Shown here in pieces: positions 43,395-53,619 of a stretch of DNA of 64,000 nucleotides; within the stretch, counting starts at the first letter, position 1; every line of letters begins with the position of its first letter. Position numbers and translations under genes: made by a program. The stretch is from Acanthosepion pharaonis. Lineage: Eukaryota; Mollusca; Cephalopoda; Sepiida; Sepiidae. Location of the stretch: contig CAHIKZ030004123.1 of NCBI GenBank assembly GCA_903632075.3, positions 4,106,001-4,170,000 of the forward strand, given 5' to 3'. Under the pieces are notes generated by a model, which ran no database searches, had not been told where the DNA came from, and saw nothing but the letters and a program-made list of their open reading frames with translations.

Positions 43395-43990
43395 TTTTTT
43401 AATCATTTTACCCCAGAGCAAGGCAGTAAAGCCACTAAGATGCAAGTGATTACTGAGTTTTAGAGAATATAAGAAAGAAAAAAAAACAAAATGAAACACA
43501 ATTAAGGAGAGAAAGCAATAGAATAATAATAGAACAGTTATTAAGAATTTAACAATTAACATTGGATTTTTGTAGATCAAAGTTGACTGGGGAGCAAGAA
43601 GCTAGAAGAGAGTTCCACAAGCGAGAAGTGCAGCAGGAGAAACTCTCACCATAGAATTTATGGTTATATCTAGCCATTTCAACTGCAAAACAAAAACAAC
43701 TTTCAGTCAATCTGGTACTGCACTTAAATTCATAAACGCTAGGTGCTATAGAGGAAAGCTCAGCAGAACAATTACCATTAAAGTAATTCTAGAAAAGGCA
43801 CAGGGAAGCTATGTTACAGAGATGGGAAAATGACTGACGCTGAGATGCTAGGTCAGTGCCAATAACATTGCAGATTCTTCTTTGGATTTGATCAAGAATC
43901 TCTAAATGTATAGAAGGAGCACTAGATCAGATATGCTAGCAATGTTCAAAGATAGAATGAATGGTAGTTATAAATATGTAAGATAGATAG
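43395..43990 (-). mobile_element. LINE-A reverse transcriptase tail
   Basis: Minus strand: SSAPSIHLEILDQIQRRIC near 43900, DLASQRQSFSHLCNIASL near 43840, then PRLYEFKCSTRLTESCFCFA-equivalent sequence, SRLWNSLLASCSPVNFDLQK near 43590, and a 3' UTR ending TACCCCAGAGCAAGGCAGTA (plus writing). Frameshifts are few, so this is one of the better-preserved copies. Confidence 0.8.
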
Positions 43991-44204
43991 TTATGTGCTT
44001 ATATATTTTATTGATATGCATCTTATTACATTCAAGTTTATACAGACATGTACCTATCTGTCATTAGACTTGTACCACTATATCATTAATATCTCACAAA
44101 ACAAAAAAAATTTCTTACAATCTAAAAATATGTTCTGACTTTAATAAACCTGAAAAGTTTATACAGACAAATACCTGTCATTAAACACTTACCTGAATCC
44201 CATA

Positions 44205-44360
44205 AAATGCCATGAAAGTATTTATAGAAAAGGCACAGGGAAATTACATTATGCCTGTGGGAAAGTGACTGAAGCCGAGATGTCAGGTCAGGACCAATAA
44301 TATTGAAGATTCTTCTTTTGGATTTTATCAAGACTCTCTAAATATATATCAGGAGCACAT
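44205..44360 (-). mobile_element. LINE-A fragment (RT part only)
   Basis: A minus frame reads MIKSKRRIFNIIGPDLTSRL and SLSHRHNVISLCLFYKYF, the canonical LINE-A block, and stops at the junction near 44205. Both ends are truncated. Confidence 0.8.
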
Positions 44361-44848
44361 GAACATAACATTACTTAAGATGAACCTGAACAAATATTTT
44401 CAGTTTCTGATTTAAAGTTGGTCTTCATGACAGCCATGTTTAACTGTTCTGAATTTCTAAACAGACTTACAATGACTGTACTCGCTAAACACACCTAACT
44501 CTTTCTTTTTTGGTGGTGTCGGTGGGGTCATTCATTAAAAATTGAACTCACTGCCCTCGTGTGAATTGTCTGGGGGAATAACTTTTTAACAATTGCCTGA
44601 TAGTCTCCACAGTTTGATACAGACAGCTTATTGTTTTTTTTGTGCTATTTCCAGTTGATTAACTTGTAAATCTTATTCCTTTAGAAGTTCATCCATTATC
44701 TTTCATTTCAGTTACAATCAAAGCCAGAGATAGCATTTGTTACAGGAATGAGGTTGTGCACTTTTTATTTGTGGTCAGCAGGGTAAATGATGCAATGGTG
44801 GAACTGCTATTATGTACAACAAATACTAAAAGCATATACAGAATATTC

Positions 44849-45015
44849 ATTGGCAATAATTTTGCTATAAAAAGTTATTGGCAATAATTTTTCTACAAAA
44901 TGCCATTGGCAATAATTTTTCTACAAAATGCCATTGGCAATAATTTTTCTACAAAATGGCATTCACAATAATTTTGCTATAAAAATGCATTGGACATAAT
45001 CTTCAATGCATTTTT
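44849..45015. repeat. 28-bp minisatellite, six units
   Basis: Units start at 44849, 44877, 44905, 44933, 44961 and 44989 with core ATTGGCAATAATTTTTCTAC. The third and fourth are identical. The flanking phrase AAATACTAAAAGCATATA (44820) recurs at 45281 next to a single related unit, so the array and its flank were partly duplicated. Confidence 0.9.
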
Positions 45016-45177
45016 ATAGTAAAACAATTTTACAATAAATAGACACTGGAAATTATTTTACTCAAGAAATGAATTAGATTTATTAAATCCACCCAAGCTT
45101 TGATTTTCTCTAAGGGTAACATATCAGGTGATGTAGCAACTTCTAAAAGCACGTTCATCTGTGTATATCGTGATCCC

Positions 45178-45240
45178 CTAATTTTTGCGTAAAACACTAA
45201 TCATAAAAACTTGCACTATACTTGAGTATATATTGTATTT
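45178..45240 (-). mobile_element. End fragment of a MITE family
   Basis: AATCATAAAAACTTGCACTA and GAGTATATATTG match the right end of the element at 56343-56572 (AATCATAAAAACTTGCACTA). Only this end is present. Confidence 0.55.
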
Positions 45241-45332
45241 ATTATATGCATCAAAAGTTTGATTCATTCTAATGATTACAAATACTAAAAGCATATATAG
45301 AAATTCATTGCAAATAATTTTACTGTAAAAAT

Positions 45333-45722
45333 GCAGCTTTGGCCACATCACATTGAAACACTGGACCCTGTTCAATCACTGAAGTTAAGCAATGTTGAGT
45401 ATGGTCAGCTGGGTGACCGCTTGGGAATACCAGTTGCTGTAAGTTTGGATGTGCAGGTGGTATAATGGAAAATGGCTTGGAATTGTTAACCGGAAAGCTG
45501 GGTTCCAGTTTCCATTGGGTTTGTTATATTCACTTATGCGCAAATACCCTTAGGAAAGGTATAAATCCACCTCATCTCCCCCAGCTATAGGTTAATTAGT
45601 AAGATTTGGATCACTAAACCATTATTATTACCCAAAACAAAAAGATTCTTACAATCTAAAAACATTTTATGGCTTTAAATAAACAAGTGGTTGATAAACT
45701 ATAGAAAATGGATCAGTCAATA
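45333..45722 (+). mobile_element. 5S/tRNA chimeric SINE, full length
   Basis: 5S part: GGCCACATCACATTGAAACA, CACTGAAGTTAAGCAATGTT, GGTGACCGCTTGGGAATACC and GTTGCTGTAAGTTTGG. These cover the whole 120-nt 5S in order, including the A-box, intermediate and C-box regions of its promoter. tRNA part: GTGGTATAATGGAAAATGG and GGGTTCCAGTTTCCATTG. The tail is complete to GTGGTTGATAAACTATAG and AATCAGTCAA-type sequence. LINE-A begins almost at once (45725). Confidence 0.9.
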
Positions 45723-45724
45723 TA

Positions 45725-46085
45725 AAAAAAACTACTGAATTTGAGAGAATAAGAAAAACATTTTTAAGGAGCAAGAACAATAGAAAAGTAATCAGAAAGG
45801 CACTAGTAATGCTTGACATTGCATTTAAATTTTTGAAGATCAAAGTTGGCTGAAAAGCATGGAGCTGGAAGAGAGTTCCAAAAGCAAAGAAGGGCAAGAA
45901 AAGAAACTGTTAGCATAGAACTTATGGTTACTTCTAACCAATTCAGCTGTAAATTGATGAGACCTTGTTGCTAATCTAATATTGTGCTTAAATTTAAAAA
46001 GTCTAGGTACTATAGCAAAGAGCTCATCCAAACAATTACCATGAAAGTATTTACAGAAAAGGCAGAGTGAAGCTACCTTAAGGTA
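45725..46085 (-). mobile_element. LINE-A reverse transcriptase tail
   Basis: The minus strand near 46070 reads VASLCLFCKYFHGNCLDELF, then AIVPRLFKFKHNIRLATRSH, QFTAELVRSNHKFYANSFFS, and in another frame FGTLFQLHAFQPTLIFKNLN. One frame is open for about 95 residues, the longest uninterrupted LINE-A stretch here. The 3' UTR is partly deleted. Confidence 0.85.
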
Positions 46086-46395
46086 ATGACCATTTATAAA
46101 ATATATGGAAAACGGTGGAGATATCCTTCTTGACACTATTTTATGTTAAATTCCTCTTTCCATTTTGAGATTTATCAAAAAGATCTTGAAAATTGGTTGC
46201 TAATCATTCAATATTTATGATAGTAGTTTCATATATTTTTTTTTTATTCATAAATGATTATTTGGTTAAGAAAAATAAAAAGTCTAAAATGTTTGTGATA
46301 CTTATGTCAATAGATTAAAACAATATTTTTTCTCTATCAGGTTATCATTTTCAAAATGGCTGAAATATTAACATATTCAAACTGTTTTAACATAT

Positions 46396-46604
46396 ACCAT
46401 ATATACATGCATATCATGCAACTTTTGAAGACCTAATATTGAAGTTAATTTTAAGGAGATCACATCATACATGAGATATAAAATTAGCACATGTACTGCT
46501 GACCCTGGCTATGCTGTTGACCAAACTCTATATCCATTTACTGTAGTCAAATTAACTTCAAAATTTGGTCTTCAAAGGTTGCATGGTATGAGAGTATATA
46601 TGGT
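46396..46604. mobile_element. MITE with about 58-bp inverted repeats
   Basis: Left arm ATACCATATATAC through GCAACTTTTGAAGACC and TTGAAGTTAATTTT; the right arm is its complement (46545-46604). Length is 209 bp. The end ACCATATATACT is shared with the element at 56343, so the two are probably related. Confidence 0.8.
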
Positions 46605-46829
46605 ATCTAATTGTCCAAATATTAATTCTCCAACTTAACAGGCTGGCTACAGCAATTCCTGAGCCACTGTTTTGATTCATCCTTTAGAAAAGCTTCTCAA
46701 AGTATCAATATGGGCTCATTTTTTCCCAGTGACATTGGCATCTAGTTTTAAATGTAGATGAGAAGGTATTTGTTGTCAGGACAAGACTGTTCATCTTTCT
46801 AGTTTATGGTAAGTAGTTTAGTATTTTTT

Positions 46830-47055
46830 TTCCTTAATCATTTCACCCCAAGCAAGATGATAATGACATACCAGATTACAAGGCTTTTCAGTGGAAAATG
46901 TGAGCCCAAGAAAGCACAAAGTGTTGCTCTCCTGTAGTTTAGTATCAGGCATACTGATTGCATAGGTGATTAAATGAAAGCAGTTTTGTTTTGGAGGCAT
47001 TCAAATTTATAAGCCATTTCTTGCCCCAGTTAACCACTAATTGGAGGTCCTTTTC
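46830..47055 (-). mobile_element. Internally deleted LINE-A
   Basis: The first about 30 bp is the LINE-A 3' terminus (TCATTTCACCCCAAGCAAGA). It then jumps to an upstream RT segment: minus strand near 47040 VVNWGKKWLINLNASKTELL (the W-x-x-x-W...N-x-x-K-T motif), then AISMPDTKLQESNTLCFLGL. About 1 kb of the normal element between these parts is missing. Confidence 0.75.
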
Positions 47056-47104
47056 AAGAGTAGTTTCTAGTTTTACTTTATCAGTTCTGTCGGAACATTA
47101 TCAT

Positions 47105-47440
47105 CATCCTCATCATTCAATACATCTGTGCATAAATGTTGCATTGCACTGTCCTGATAACTCCAAGCCATATGTTATAGAATGTGATATCTCTGATGTT
47201 GCTCTATTGGCTATATTGAATCAGTCATGGTGATCTGTTGCATTCATGTTGTAAGCCTTAAATCAACAGGAAATTCTGCTCATGAGAAAGAGACTATTAC
47301 TGAAGCTGTGAGGAAATCGTTTAAATTTCTATCTGGTTAAGTGATCTGGGCCTAAATATTGCATTGTACTTTCCTGATAATGCCAAGCAAAATTTGATAG
47401 AATTTAACTTCGCTGATGATGCTGTATGGAATCAAATCTG
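47105..47440 (+). mobile_element. Ty3/gypsy RNase H remnant, partly duplicated
   Basis: Plus strand reads CPDNSKPYVIECDISDVALL and AILNQSW, stop, SVAFM, then in another frame AHEKETITEAVRK. This is the N-terminal half of a Ty3/gypsy RNase H (the P-x-x-x-x-x-D-A-S-D-x-A-x-x-A-x-L-x-Q motif). From about 47345 the first 90 bp of this segment is repeated (GCATTGTACTTTCCTGATAA) and ends in a poly-T. It is separated from the protease and RT remnants at 48.4-50.9 kb and lies upstream of them, which is not the normal order. Confidence 0.7.
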
Positions 47441-47454
47441 AATGACCTTTTTTT

Positions 47455-47706
47455 TTTCTTTTTTTTTTTTCAATGATGTTCCCTCTGTGCAAGGCTCATG
47501 AGCCACTCAAGATAGAAGGTTACAGAATAACAGGTACATTTTATAGAGATAGGTGAAGAAGATAATGGTTGACTCTAGACTTGATCAGGCTAAGATTGTA
47601 ATAATCGGGGAAGCATACTCTTGGGAGTTGGTACCACAAAGCAGCACTTTGTAGGAAGAATCAGCTTCAATGAAACTTACATATCATCAATGGAATACAA
47701 ACATCT
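47455..47706 (-). mobile_element. LINE-D 3' fragment
   Basis: Family 3' block AATGATGTTCCCTCTGTGCA and GAGCCACTCAAGATAGAAGG. The coding end follows on the minus strand (equivalent to CGTNSQEYASPIIT, matching CGTNSKDVTSL at 10.2 kb). Confidence 0.65.
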
Positions 47707-47719
47707 AATAATTACCCAG

Positions 47720-48380
47720 AGGCTTACAGCCATATCACACTGAAGCACTGGTTCTTATACAGCCATTAAAGTTAAGCAACATTGAGCCTGATCATTACCT
47801 AGGTAAATGGACGCTTAAGGATACCAGGTGCTTTAAGCTTGGATGTGTAGGAGGTATCAGCTATGGCCATATTATAGTCAAACACCAGTTCTTGTTTGAT
47901 CACTGAAGTTAAGCAATGTTGAGCCTGGTCACCTAGATGGGTGACTACTTGGGAATACCAAGTGCTTTAAGCTTAGATGTGCAGTTGGTATGTCATGGCC
48001 ATATTACAGTGAAAACATTGGTTTTGTGTACAATCACTGAAGCTAAGCAACGATGAGCCTGGTCAGAATCTAGATGGGTGACTGTTTGGGAATACCAGGT
48101 GCTGTAAGCTTGGATATGCAAGTGGTGTAATGGATAACGGCTTGAAATTGGAGAGTCAAGTTTCAATTTCAGTCAGGTTCATTATATTCACTTATATACA
48201 AATTCCCTTGAGAAAAGTATGAATCCACCTCTTCTCCCCCCAGCTATGGATTAATTCATAGAATTTGTATCAATAAATTATTATCTTCAAAAACATTTCT
48301 TAAAACCTAAAAATATTTTCTGGCTTGAAATAATCAACAAAAGGTTGATAAACCATAAAAAAAAAAAATCAATCAATCAT
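47720..48380 (+). mobile_element. 5S/tRNA SINE with three tandem 5S heads
   Basis: Three 5S-like units follow head to tail: about 47722-47840 (starts GCTTACAGCCATATCACACT), 47860-47974 (starts GCTATGGCCATATTATAGTC) and 47993-48111 (starts CATGGCCATATTACAGTGAA). Each contains AAGTTAAGCAA or AAGCTAAGCAA, GAGCCTG, and ATACCAGGTGCT or similar. Units 1 and 2 end with the first bases of the tRNA-like part (GGATGTGTAGGAGGTAT), then restart; only unit 3 continues into GTGGTGTAATGGATAACGG and the full tail with (AATC)n. Flanks ATAATTACCCAG (47708-47719) and ATAATCACACAG (48381-48392) are a likely diverged target duplication, 10 of 12 identical, around the whole trimer. Confidence 0.88.
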
Positions 48381-48429
48381 ATAATCACACAGTAACATTT
48401 AACAACCAAAACTACTCACAAATTTCTTT

Positions 48430-49215
48430 AATGATATCCCAAACTAAAGCCTGTCAGATTATAGATGTTATGTAGCAATATTGTGAAGAATTGGGTCAAT
48501 ATGCTTTTTTTTAAATTGCCTTCAAACTGGAACGATATATTGACGATAAGCTTGGAACTGATACTGAACCAAGTTTGTGAGTCTCCTAAATTTCAAAGCA
48601 TGCTCAATGCATTATGTTTAAGCATGTCAAATGTTGCTCTACATGCAGAAAATTATACAATTTCCAATAAGAATTCTACCTTTTTGCAAGCAAGCTCAGA
48701 TCCAGTCAATGCTACGATATAAAAGAGATTTTGATTTGTGGCAATAATTTACATTATCGCTTGAAATAGCAAATGCACTTTCTGTGGCAAAGCTGAACAC
48801 TGGACAGAAGTGTGATAAAACAGAAACTTTGTCATCTTCCACCATTTCCATATTGATAAATGGTTATACAGCCTTCATCCTAATTGATTCAGCTTGTTCT
48901 GGTAGTTTCATAGACTACAACTCATGTGGACGTTTGAGCTGAAGATTAAGCTCACCATACAATATATCACATTATCTATGGCTGCCAAACATGTTCCTGT
49001 TAAAGGTATATGTCACACTGACATAGTAATAAATAACATGTTTGGAGATAATTGGAAACTTCTATGGAGAAATTATTCTTGGTTTAGCTTTTCAAAAAAC
49101 AGCATTCTATTTACCAATTTGTATGGTGACATTGAACCCAATCCAAAGGTTAATGATCTGAGACTAAAATTTGTGGTATCAGATTAGATATGCCACAACT
49201 GTTTACAAGCATGAA
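48430..49215 (+). mobile_element. Ty3/gypsy gag-end and protease remnant
   Basis: Plus-strand pieces: an 85-codon frame (48465-48722) of gag-like composition; then CGNNLHYRLK and CTFCGKAEHWTEV, corresponding to tandem CCHC zinc knuckles (second knuckle C-x2-C-x4-H kept, last cysteine lost at a stop or frameshift near 48812). Then ILINGYTAFILIDSACSGSF, the retropepsin active-site region with D-S-A where D-S-G or D-T-G is expected. Later frames (ICHTDIVINNMFGD, NDLRLKFVVSD) fit the stretch between protease and reverse transcriptase. Stops in all frames. Confidence 0.7.
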
Positions 49216-49414
49216 GCCATATGTGTAATTGATTGTAATTCGATCTTGTGTGTATAGTGTTGCCGATCAGAAGTTGGGCACGTGTTGGAGAAGTAAATTA
49301 TTGAGCCGAATTCAATTCCCTGGTGTGAGATATGGTCATAATTGTGAAGGATGGGCTTGATTTTCATAAAAAAGTATGCATGTGTAGACTTTACCTTTTA
49401 TTAATAATTTCATC

Positions 49415-49575
49415 TTATGGAAGGTAATAAAGCCACTAAGATGCAAAGGGTTACTGAGTGAAATAATATGAGAAACAGAAAAATGTTATTAAAGAGAAAA
49501 CAATTAAAGAACAGGAATTAAGAAGACAGAAGATAACAATTGACATTGCCTTTAAATGTTTGAAGATCAAAGCTC
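49415..49575 (-). mobile_element. LINE-A 3' UTR fragment
   Basis: Shared terminus GGTAATAAAGCCACTAAGAT and GGGTTACTGAGTGAAATAAT, continuing to the end of the coding part (GACATTGCCTTTAAATGTTT). 5' truncated. Confidence 0.75.
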
Positions 49576-49604
49576 TCTTCATCATATTACTTTTATGGCA
49601 ATAT

Positions 49605-49935
49605 ATTGTTGTATATGATTTTATCCATAACAAAGTAATAAAGTCACAAGAGTTATTGAGTATGAAAGAATCTGTGAAAAGAAACATTAAGGAGAGAAGC
49701 CAATAATAATAATAAAAAAAAAGAATTAAGGAAAGAGAAGATGGCAATTGACATTGCATTTAAATTTTGGAAAATCACAGTTGACTGGAAAGAAAGAAGA
49801 AACTGTTAACATAGAACTTACGGTTACATCTAGCAATTTCAATTGTAAAATGATGAGACCATGTTGCCAATCTAGTAATTTGCTTGAATTATTAATGTCA
49901 AGGTACCGAAGATTAAAGCTCTATTCTTATATTTA
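49605..49935 (-). mobile_element. LINE-A fragment, second copy
   Basis: Minus strand includes the LQKFKCNVNCHL-equivalent end, an internally shortened F-x-x-x-x-LWN region (about 30 bp deleted) and NHKFYVNSF-equivalent sequence. Same orientation as the preceding fragment. Confidence 0.7.
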
Positions 49936-49959
49936 CTGAGCTTGAAGCCATTGATCTGT

Positions 49960-50920
49960 TACCAAAGACTGAAACACTATCAATAATTTGGCAAACTATC
50001 ATGTTTTCTCAACATTTGATTTGAAAAGTGTGTTGTATCAAGTACTGCTGTGTGATGATGACAAACCACTTCCTGCTTTTTAGGCTAATGTATACCTGTA
50101 CCAATTCACATAAATACCATTTAGCATCAGTAATGGTGTGTGTGGGGGGGGACCTTTCAGTGTGCTATTGATAAACTTGTTAATAAGCACCACCTTACAT
50201 TTCTCATATCCTGGTGATACCATTGCAAGAAGGGATCAATATTGCTCAAAGCTGCCTCACAACGACACTTTAAACAAGTCAAAATCCATGCTTTCAGTCT
50301 TTGAATAATTGCTCTCCCTTGAATAAATTTCAACTATCAAGAAGTAATTTTTAAATAAGCATACCCCCATAATAGGGGAGAAATACAGATCTGCTATTGC
50401 ACAATGATTTCTGCCATTGAAGCCCTATCAATAATTTTGCAACGTTTGAGTGTCTTGTATTATGGATCAATTTATGATGATGATCGTAAACCATTTATTG
50501 CTTTTTTGAGACTAACAGATGAATAAACCTAATCATATGAATACCATTTAATATCACTAATGGTATGGTGACCTTTTTAGCATGTTATCAACTAATTTGT
50601 TAATGAAAACCTTAATACATTCTCTTATCTTGATAGTATTAAAGTTTCAGGAAGAGATCAAGTGGAAGATGACGAATCATCTTCCACTTGATCTCTTCCT
50701 GAAATCAGAATATTCTTCAAAACTGCCTGATGACAACACTTTAATTTAAACAAGTCAAAATCCATGCTTTCAGTCTTCAAATATGCACTCTTCCTTGAAT
50801 AAGCCTCCACTATCAAATAAATAAGCACCTCCACACCATAATAAGGGGAAAAATACAGTTTGATTTTGGTCAGCTTATTCAATTCCATAATGATTTGTAT
50901 CATTTTAGAGTTGCTCAACT
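49960..50920 (+). mobile_element. Ty3/gypsy reverse transcriptase, duplicated remnant
   Basis: Copy one (49960-50420) reads NYHVFSTFDLKSVLYQVLLC, then DDDKPLPAF, VYLYQF, IPFSISNGV and AIDKLVNKH in two frames. This is the Ty3/gypsy RT palm (F-S-x-x-D-L-x-x-A-Y-x-Q, F-G-x-x-x-x). Copy two (about 50430-50920) repeats the same region (DDDRKPFIAF, SYLDSIKVSGRDQ, the latter being the Y-L-D-D box with the second aspartate lost). Both copies then share CAAGTCAAAATCCATGCTTT and AATAGGGGA/AATAAGGGGA. The offset is about 470 bp. Both are full of stops. Confidence 0.75.
50645..50704. repeat. Perfect 28-bp inverted repeat, 4-nt spacer
   Basis: Arms 50645-50672 and 50677-50704 are exact complements (core GATCAAGTGGAAGATGA) around CGAA. 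It starts within the sequence just after the RT active-site box of the second gypsy copy. Confidence 0.97.
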
Positions 50921-50932
50921 CCTGCACTTGGT

Positions 50933-51292
50933 GGCTTAGGCCCATATCATGTTAAAATACCAGTTCCTGTACAATCACCAATGTTAAGCCTGTACCTAGA
51001 TAAGTGACCACTTTGGGATACCAGATATTGTAAGCTTGAATGTGCAGGCAGTGTCATGGATAATGGCTTGAAAATGAAAATCAGAGCAAATTCATGTTGG
51101 GGTTGTTATATTTACTTGCACCCTAATACACTTGGGCAAGGTATGAATCCACACCCTTCTCCCCTCAGCTATGGGTTAATTATTAGGATTTGTATCAGTA
51201 AATCATTATCTCTAAAAAGTTCTTGGAATCTAAAAATATTTTCTGGCTTTTAATTGGTTGATAAGCCATAAAATACAAATCAGTCAATCAAT
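50933..51292 (+). mobile_element. 5S/tRNA chimeric SINE with target duplication
   Basis: Starts GGCTTAGGCCCATATCATGT. Flanks CCTGCACTTGGT (50921-50932) and CCTGAACTTTGT (51293-51304) are a 12-bp target duplication with two mismatches. 5S part: AAGTGACCACTTTGGGATAC, ATTGTAAGCTT; tRNA part: GCAGTGTCATGGATAATGG; complete tail with TTGATAAGCCATAAAATA and AATCAGTCAATCAAT. The first part of the 5S A box has a small deletion (CAATGTTAAGCCTG). Confidence 0.88.
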
Positions 51293-51384
51293 CCTGAACT
51301 TTGTCTACTCTTAAACTCTGTAAGATCTAACAACATGCTATATGGGGTAAAGGAAATGTGCTCATCTTAATTGAGTCTGTGCTC

Positions 51385-51735
51385 AACTGAAACTTCATGG
51401 TAAATTTAATAAGGCTACCAAAAATCTAGAGTTCTTAAACTATGAATGTCAAGATCCAGGAGAGTGATTCATTGTGCCTTCTCTGGCTAATGTTCTCTGC
51501 TGACATAAAGTGGAAAGATTATATTGAATCAATTGCTAGGCTTGCTGCTAGGAAATTTGGATCACTGTATCGTGCAAGATAGATTTTAATAAAAAAAATT
51601 ATCTTACATATTTATAAGTCTACTATGTATTGAATATTGTTGCCACATTGGTCTGGTGCGCCTGCTATATATTTAAAGATTCTTGATAAAATCCAAAGAA
51701 TCTGCAATGTTATTGGTCCTGACCTAGAATTTTGG
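51385..51735 (+). mobile_element. LINE-A upstream RT fragment, plus strand
   Basis: Plus strand reads MNVKIQESDSLCLLWLMFSA, DIKWKDYIESIARLAARKF, GSLYRARQILIKKIILHIYK, then SGAPAIYLKILDKIQR. This is the segment just upstream of the tail present in other copies. It ends at 51735 without a LINE-A 3' end, so it is truncated at both ends. Confidence 0.8.
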
Positions 51736-51739
51736 TTTT

Positions 51740-53360
51740 ACTCACTTTACCATCACTGTAATATACCATCGAGAACACAATGAATACCTATTTGTAGCAA
51801 TAGACAAATTCTTACCATTACGATTTGTGATTCCCTCCAAGGATTCTTCATCCAAGACTTTTAGTGTTTGTTTATTCTCCTTGCTTTTTAATAATGTTTT
51901 TAGGTAGGGCCTGTTTTTTTTTTCCAGGTTTTTTTCCATAATGTATCAATATCTGTAAGATTATATATAATTACTACAAACAGAAAAGTCACTAGTTGAT
52001 AGGTTTCATATCATCTTTTATCTAATATAATTGGATTTGGTGAAAAGAATACAAGCCAAAGAAAGTGGGGAAGAAAGAGAAGGGACATAGAAGAAAGAAG
52101 AGGGTAGGGATGAGAAAGATGAAGAGAAGAAAAATACATGTAGATAGGTAAATAAGTCTATAGCCTTATGATAAAAATGGTATTAATTTTACAAAAATAT
52201 ATTTCGACATTATCTTGTTCCTTGTCAATACACTTAATTTAGCAGTAAATACTAATCGCAGGTGTTGAACATTATACAGTGAAAATTTCAGATTAAAATT
52301 CAGTTAATTTCTGTGTCAGGCTACAGACCTGCTAATCCAACTTTTCTCTGAGATGCTGCTGAAAAGTTTTCAGTCTAACCCACTTTCCCAAATCAATATT
52401 CTGTTTGGTGATTTCATTTCCACTGTTCTTTGGCCATTTTCATGTTCTTTGGTCACTTCCACTTTTTTGTTCTTTTTCTAAAATCACTATAAAATAGTGA
52501 TTTTGGAAGTAGATACAACTGACAATTTTCCAGCACTCAGCTTGTGTGTGTATATATAATTTATTTGTTTAACACACAAAAAAATGTTGCAACATTAGTT
52601 GTTTTTTTTTTTTTTTTTTTTTTTACCTCCTGAATAGAAATCATTTGAGGATCCCTGAGTGTCAAAGGTTTGTGCTCATGCACTTTACTGAACCTGAAGA
52701 TCTTTTCAATTCAAGATATTTTTTTTTGTTAAACTTTCCGAAAGATACTTACCAAAATGGAGATCTTTTGAAGTAAGTTAAAAAGCCCCTATCATTCTGA
52801 TGAAATAGCATCTTAGATGTCCATTGGCCATTCTTGGCCAAAATATCTTTCCTCCATCAGTTCTTTGTAGCTGTAAGTGAACCTGCAGTTGAATGACATG
52901 TCTGTCAGATATTAGTAACAATGTAAGGTCAAATGGCACCATTCTACAGAAGAACCAAGTCCAATGATATCCTGCTTTGCATTTTGATAAGATTACTTCA
53001 TAACCTTAGAGTTGTCTCCATAGCAACCTATGCTTGTGATCATTCATACAATTTAGTACACCAAGTGGAAACTATTTGTCTATAAAGTGTTAGTTCTTTT
53101 TAGATGGTCACTGCAGAATTTCAATTCTAGTTGGGCTACTGTCATAAAAACAAGATGGAAAATAGAGACAGGTATTTTCAGTGTATTTTGGACAAGCATA
53201 AAAAAATCTATCAATTTTTGCTGCAATTTGCTGCTTTGTTAGTTCTGCTTGGCTTTGCTCTTAGGCTTGTGATTTGCTGTTGAGAAAAAAGATAAAAATG
53301 TTGGCACCATCTTTGAATGGCGGTGAACAAAACACCATTACATTTAACAAGTAAATGCAA
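51740..53360. other. Unclassified sequence
   Basis: No coding motif or repeat family recognised over 1.6 kb. Contains a purine-rich run at about 52040-52135, a perfect short hairpin AAAATCACTA / TAGTGATTTT (52480-52504) and a poly-T run at 52600-52625. Confidence 0.35.
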
Positions 53361-53619
53361 ACCAAGTGCATAAAACACAGTTGAAGAGGTTCTCTTTTGT
53401 TTCTTTAGATTTTCAAGCTTGCTCTTTATTTTTCATTTTTTTGGCATTCAATTTAGTTTTTTTCTTTTTAACTTATATTCATTTTTCTCCTTGCGTTTTC
53501 CTTTTCTTTCTCTTGTTTTTCTTCTACTCTTTCCTTCTCTTCATTTTCCCTCTATGCTCTCTTTTATTTATTCTCTCTTTAACTTCCTATTGTTTTGACT
53601 TTTTCCTTTTTCTCTTTTC

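Larger units (their letters stand above)
41965..44155. repeat. Inverted duplication, about 190-bp arms, 1.7 kb apart
   Basis: 41965-42215 and 43955-44155 are inverted copies of one another. Each contains a SINE tail piece, CAGATAGGTAYATGTCTGTA, ATATATAAGCACATAACTAT (in plus writing of the left arm) and the end of a LINE-A. The left arm has an extra 60 bp (around 42095-42155) that recurs as a direct copy at 42728-42785 (CAGATATGAAAAATTTGATT). A composite segment was therefore duplicated after its parts had assembled. Confidence 0.75.

Noticed and set aside
47722..48111. Possible functional 5S rRNA gene cluster
   Set aside because: The 5S-like units are diverged from the universal 5S, differ from each other, lack a T-run terminator after each unit and run into the SINE tail. 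They are better explained as SINE heads.
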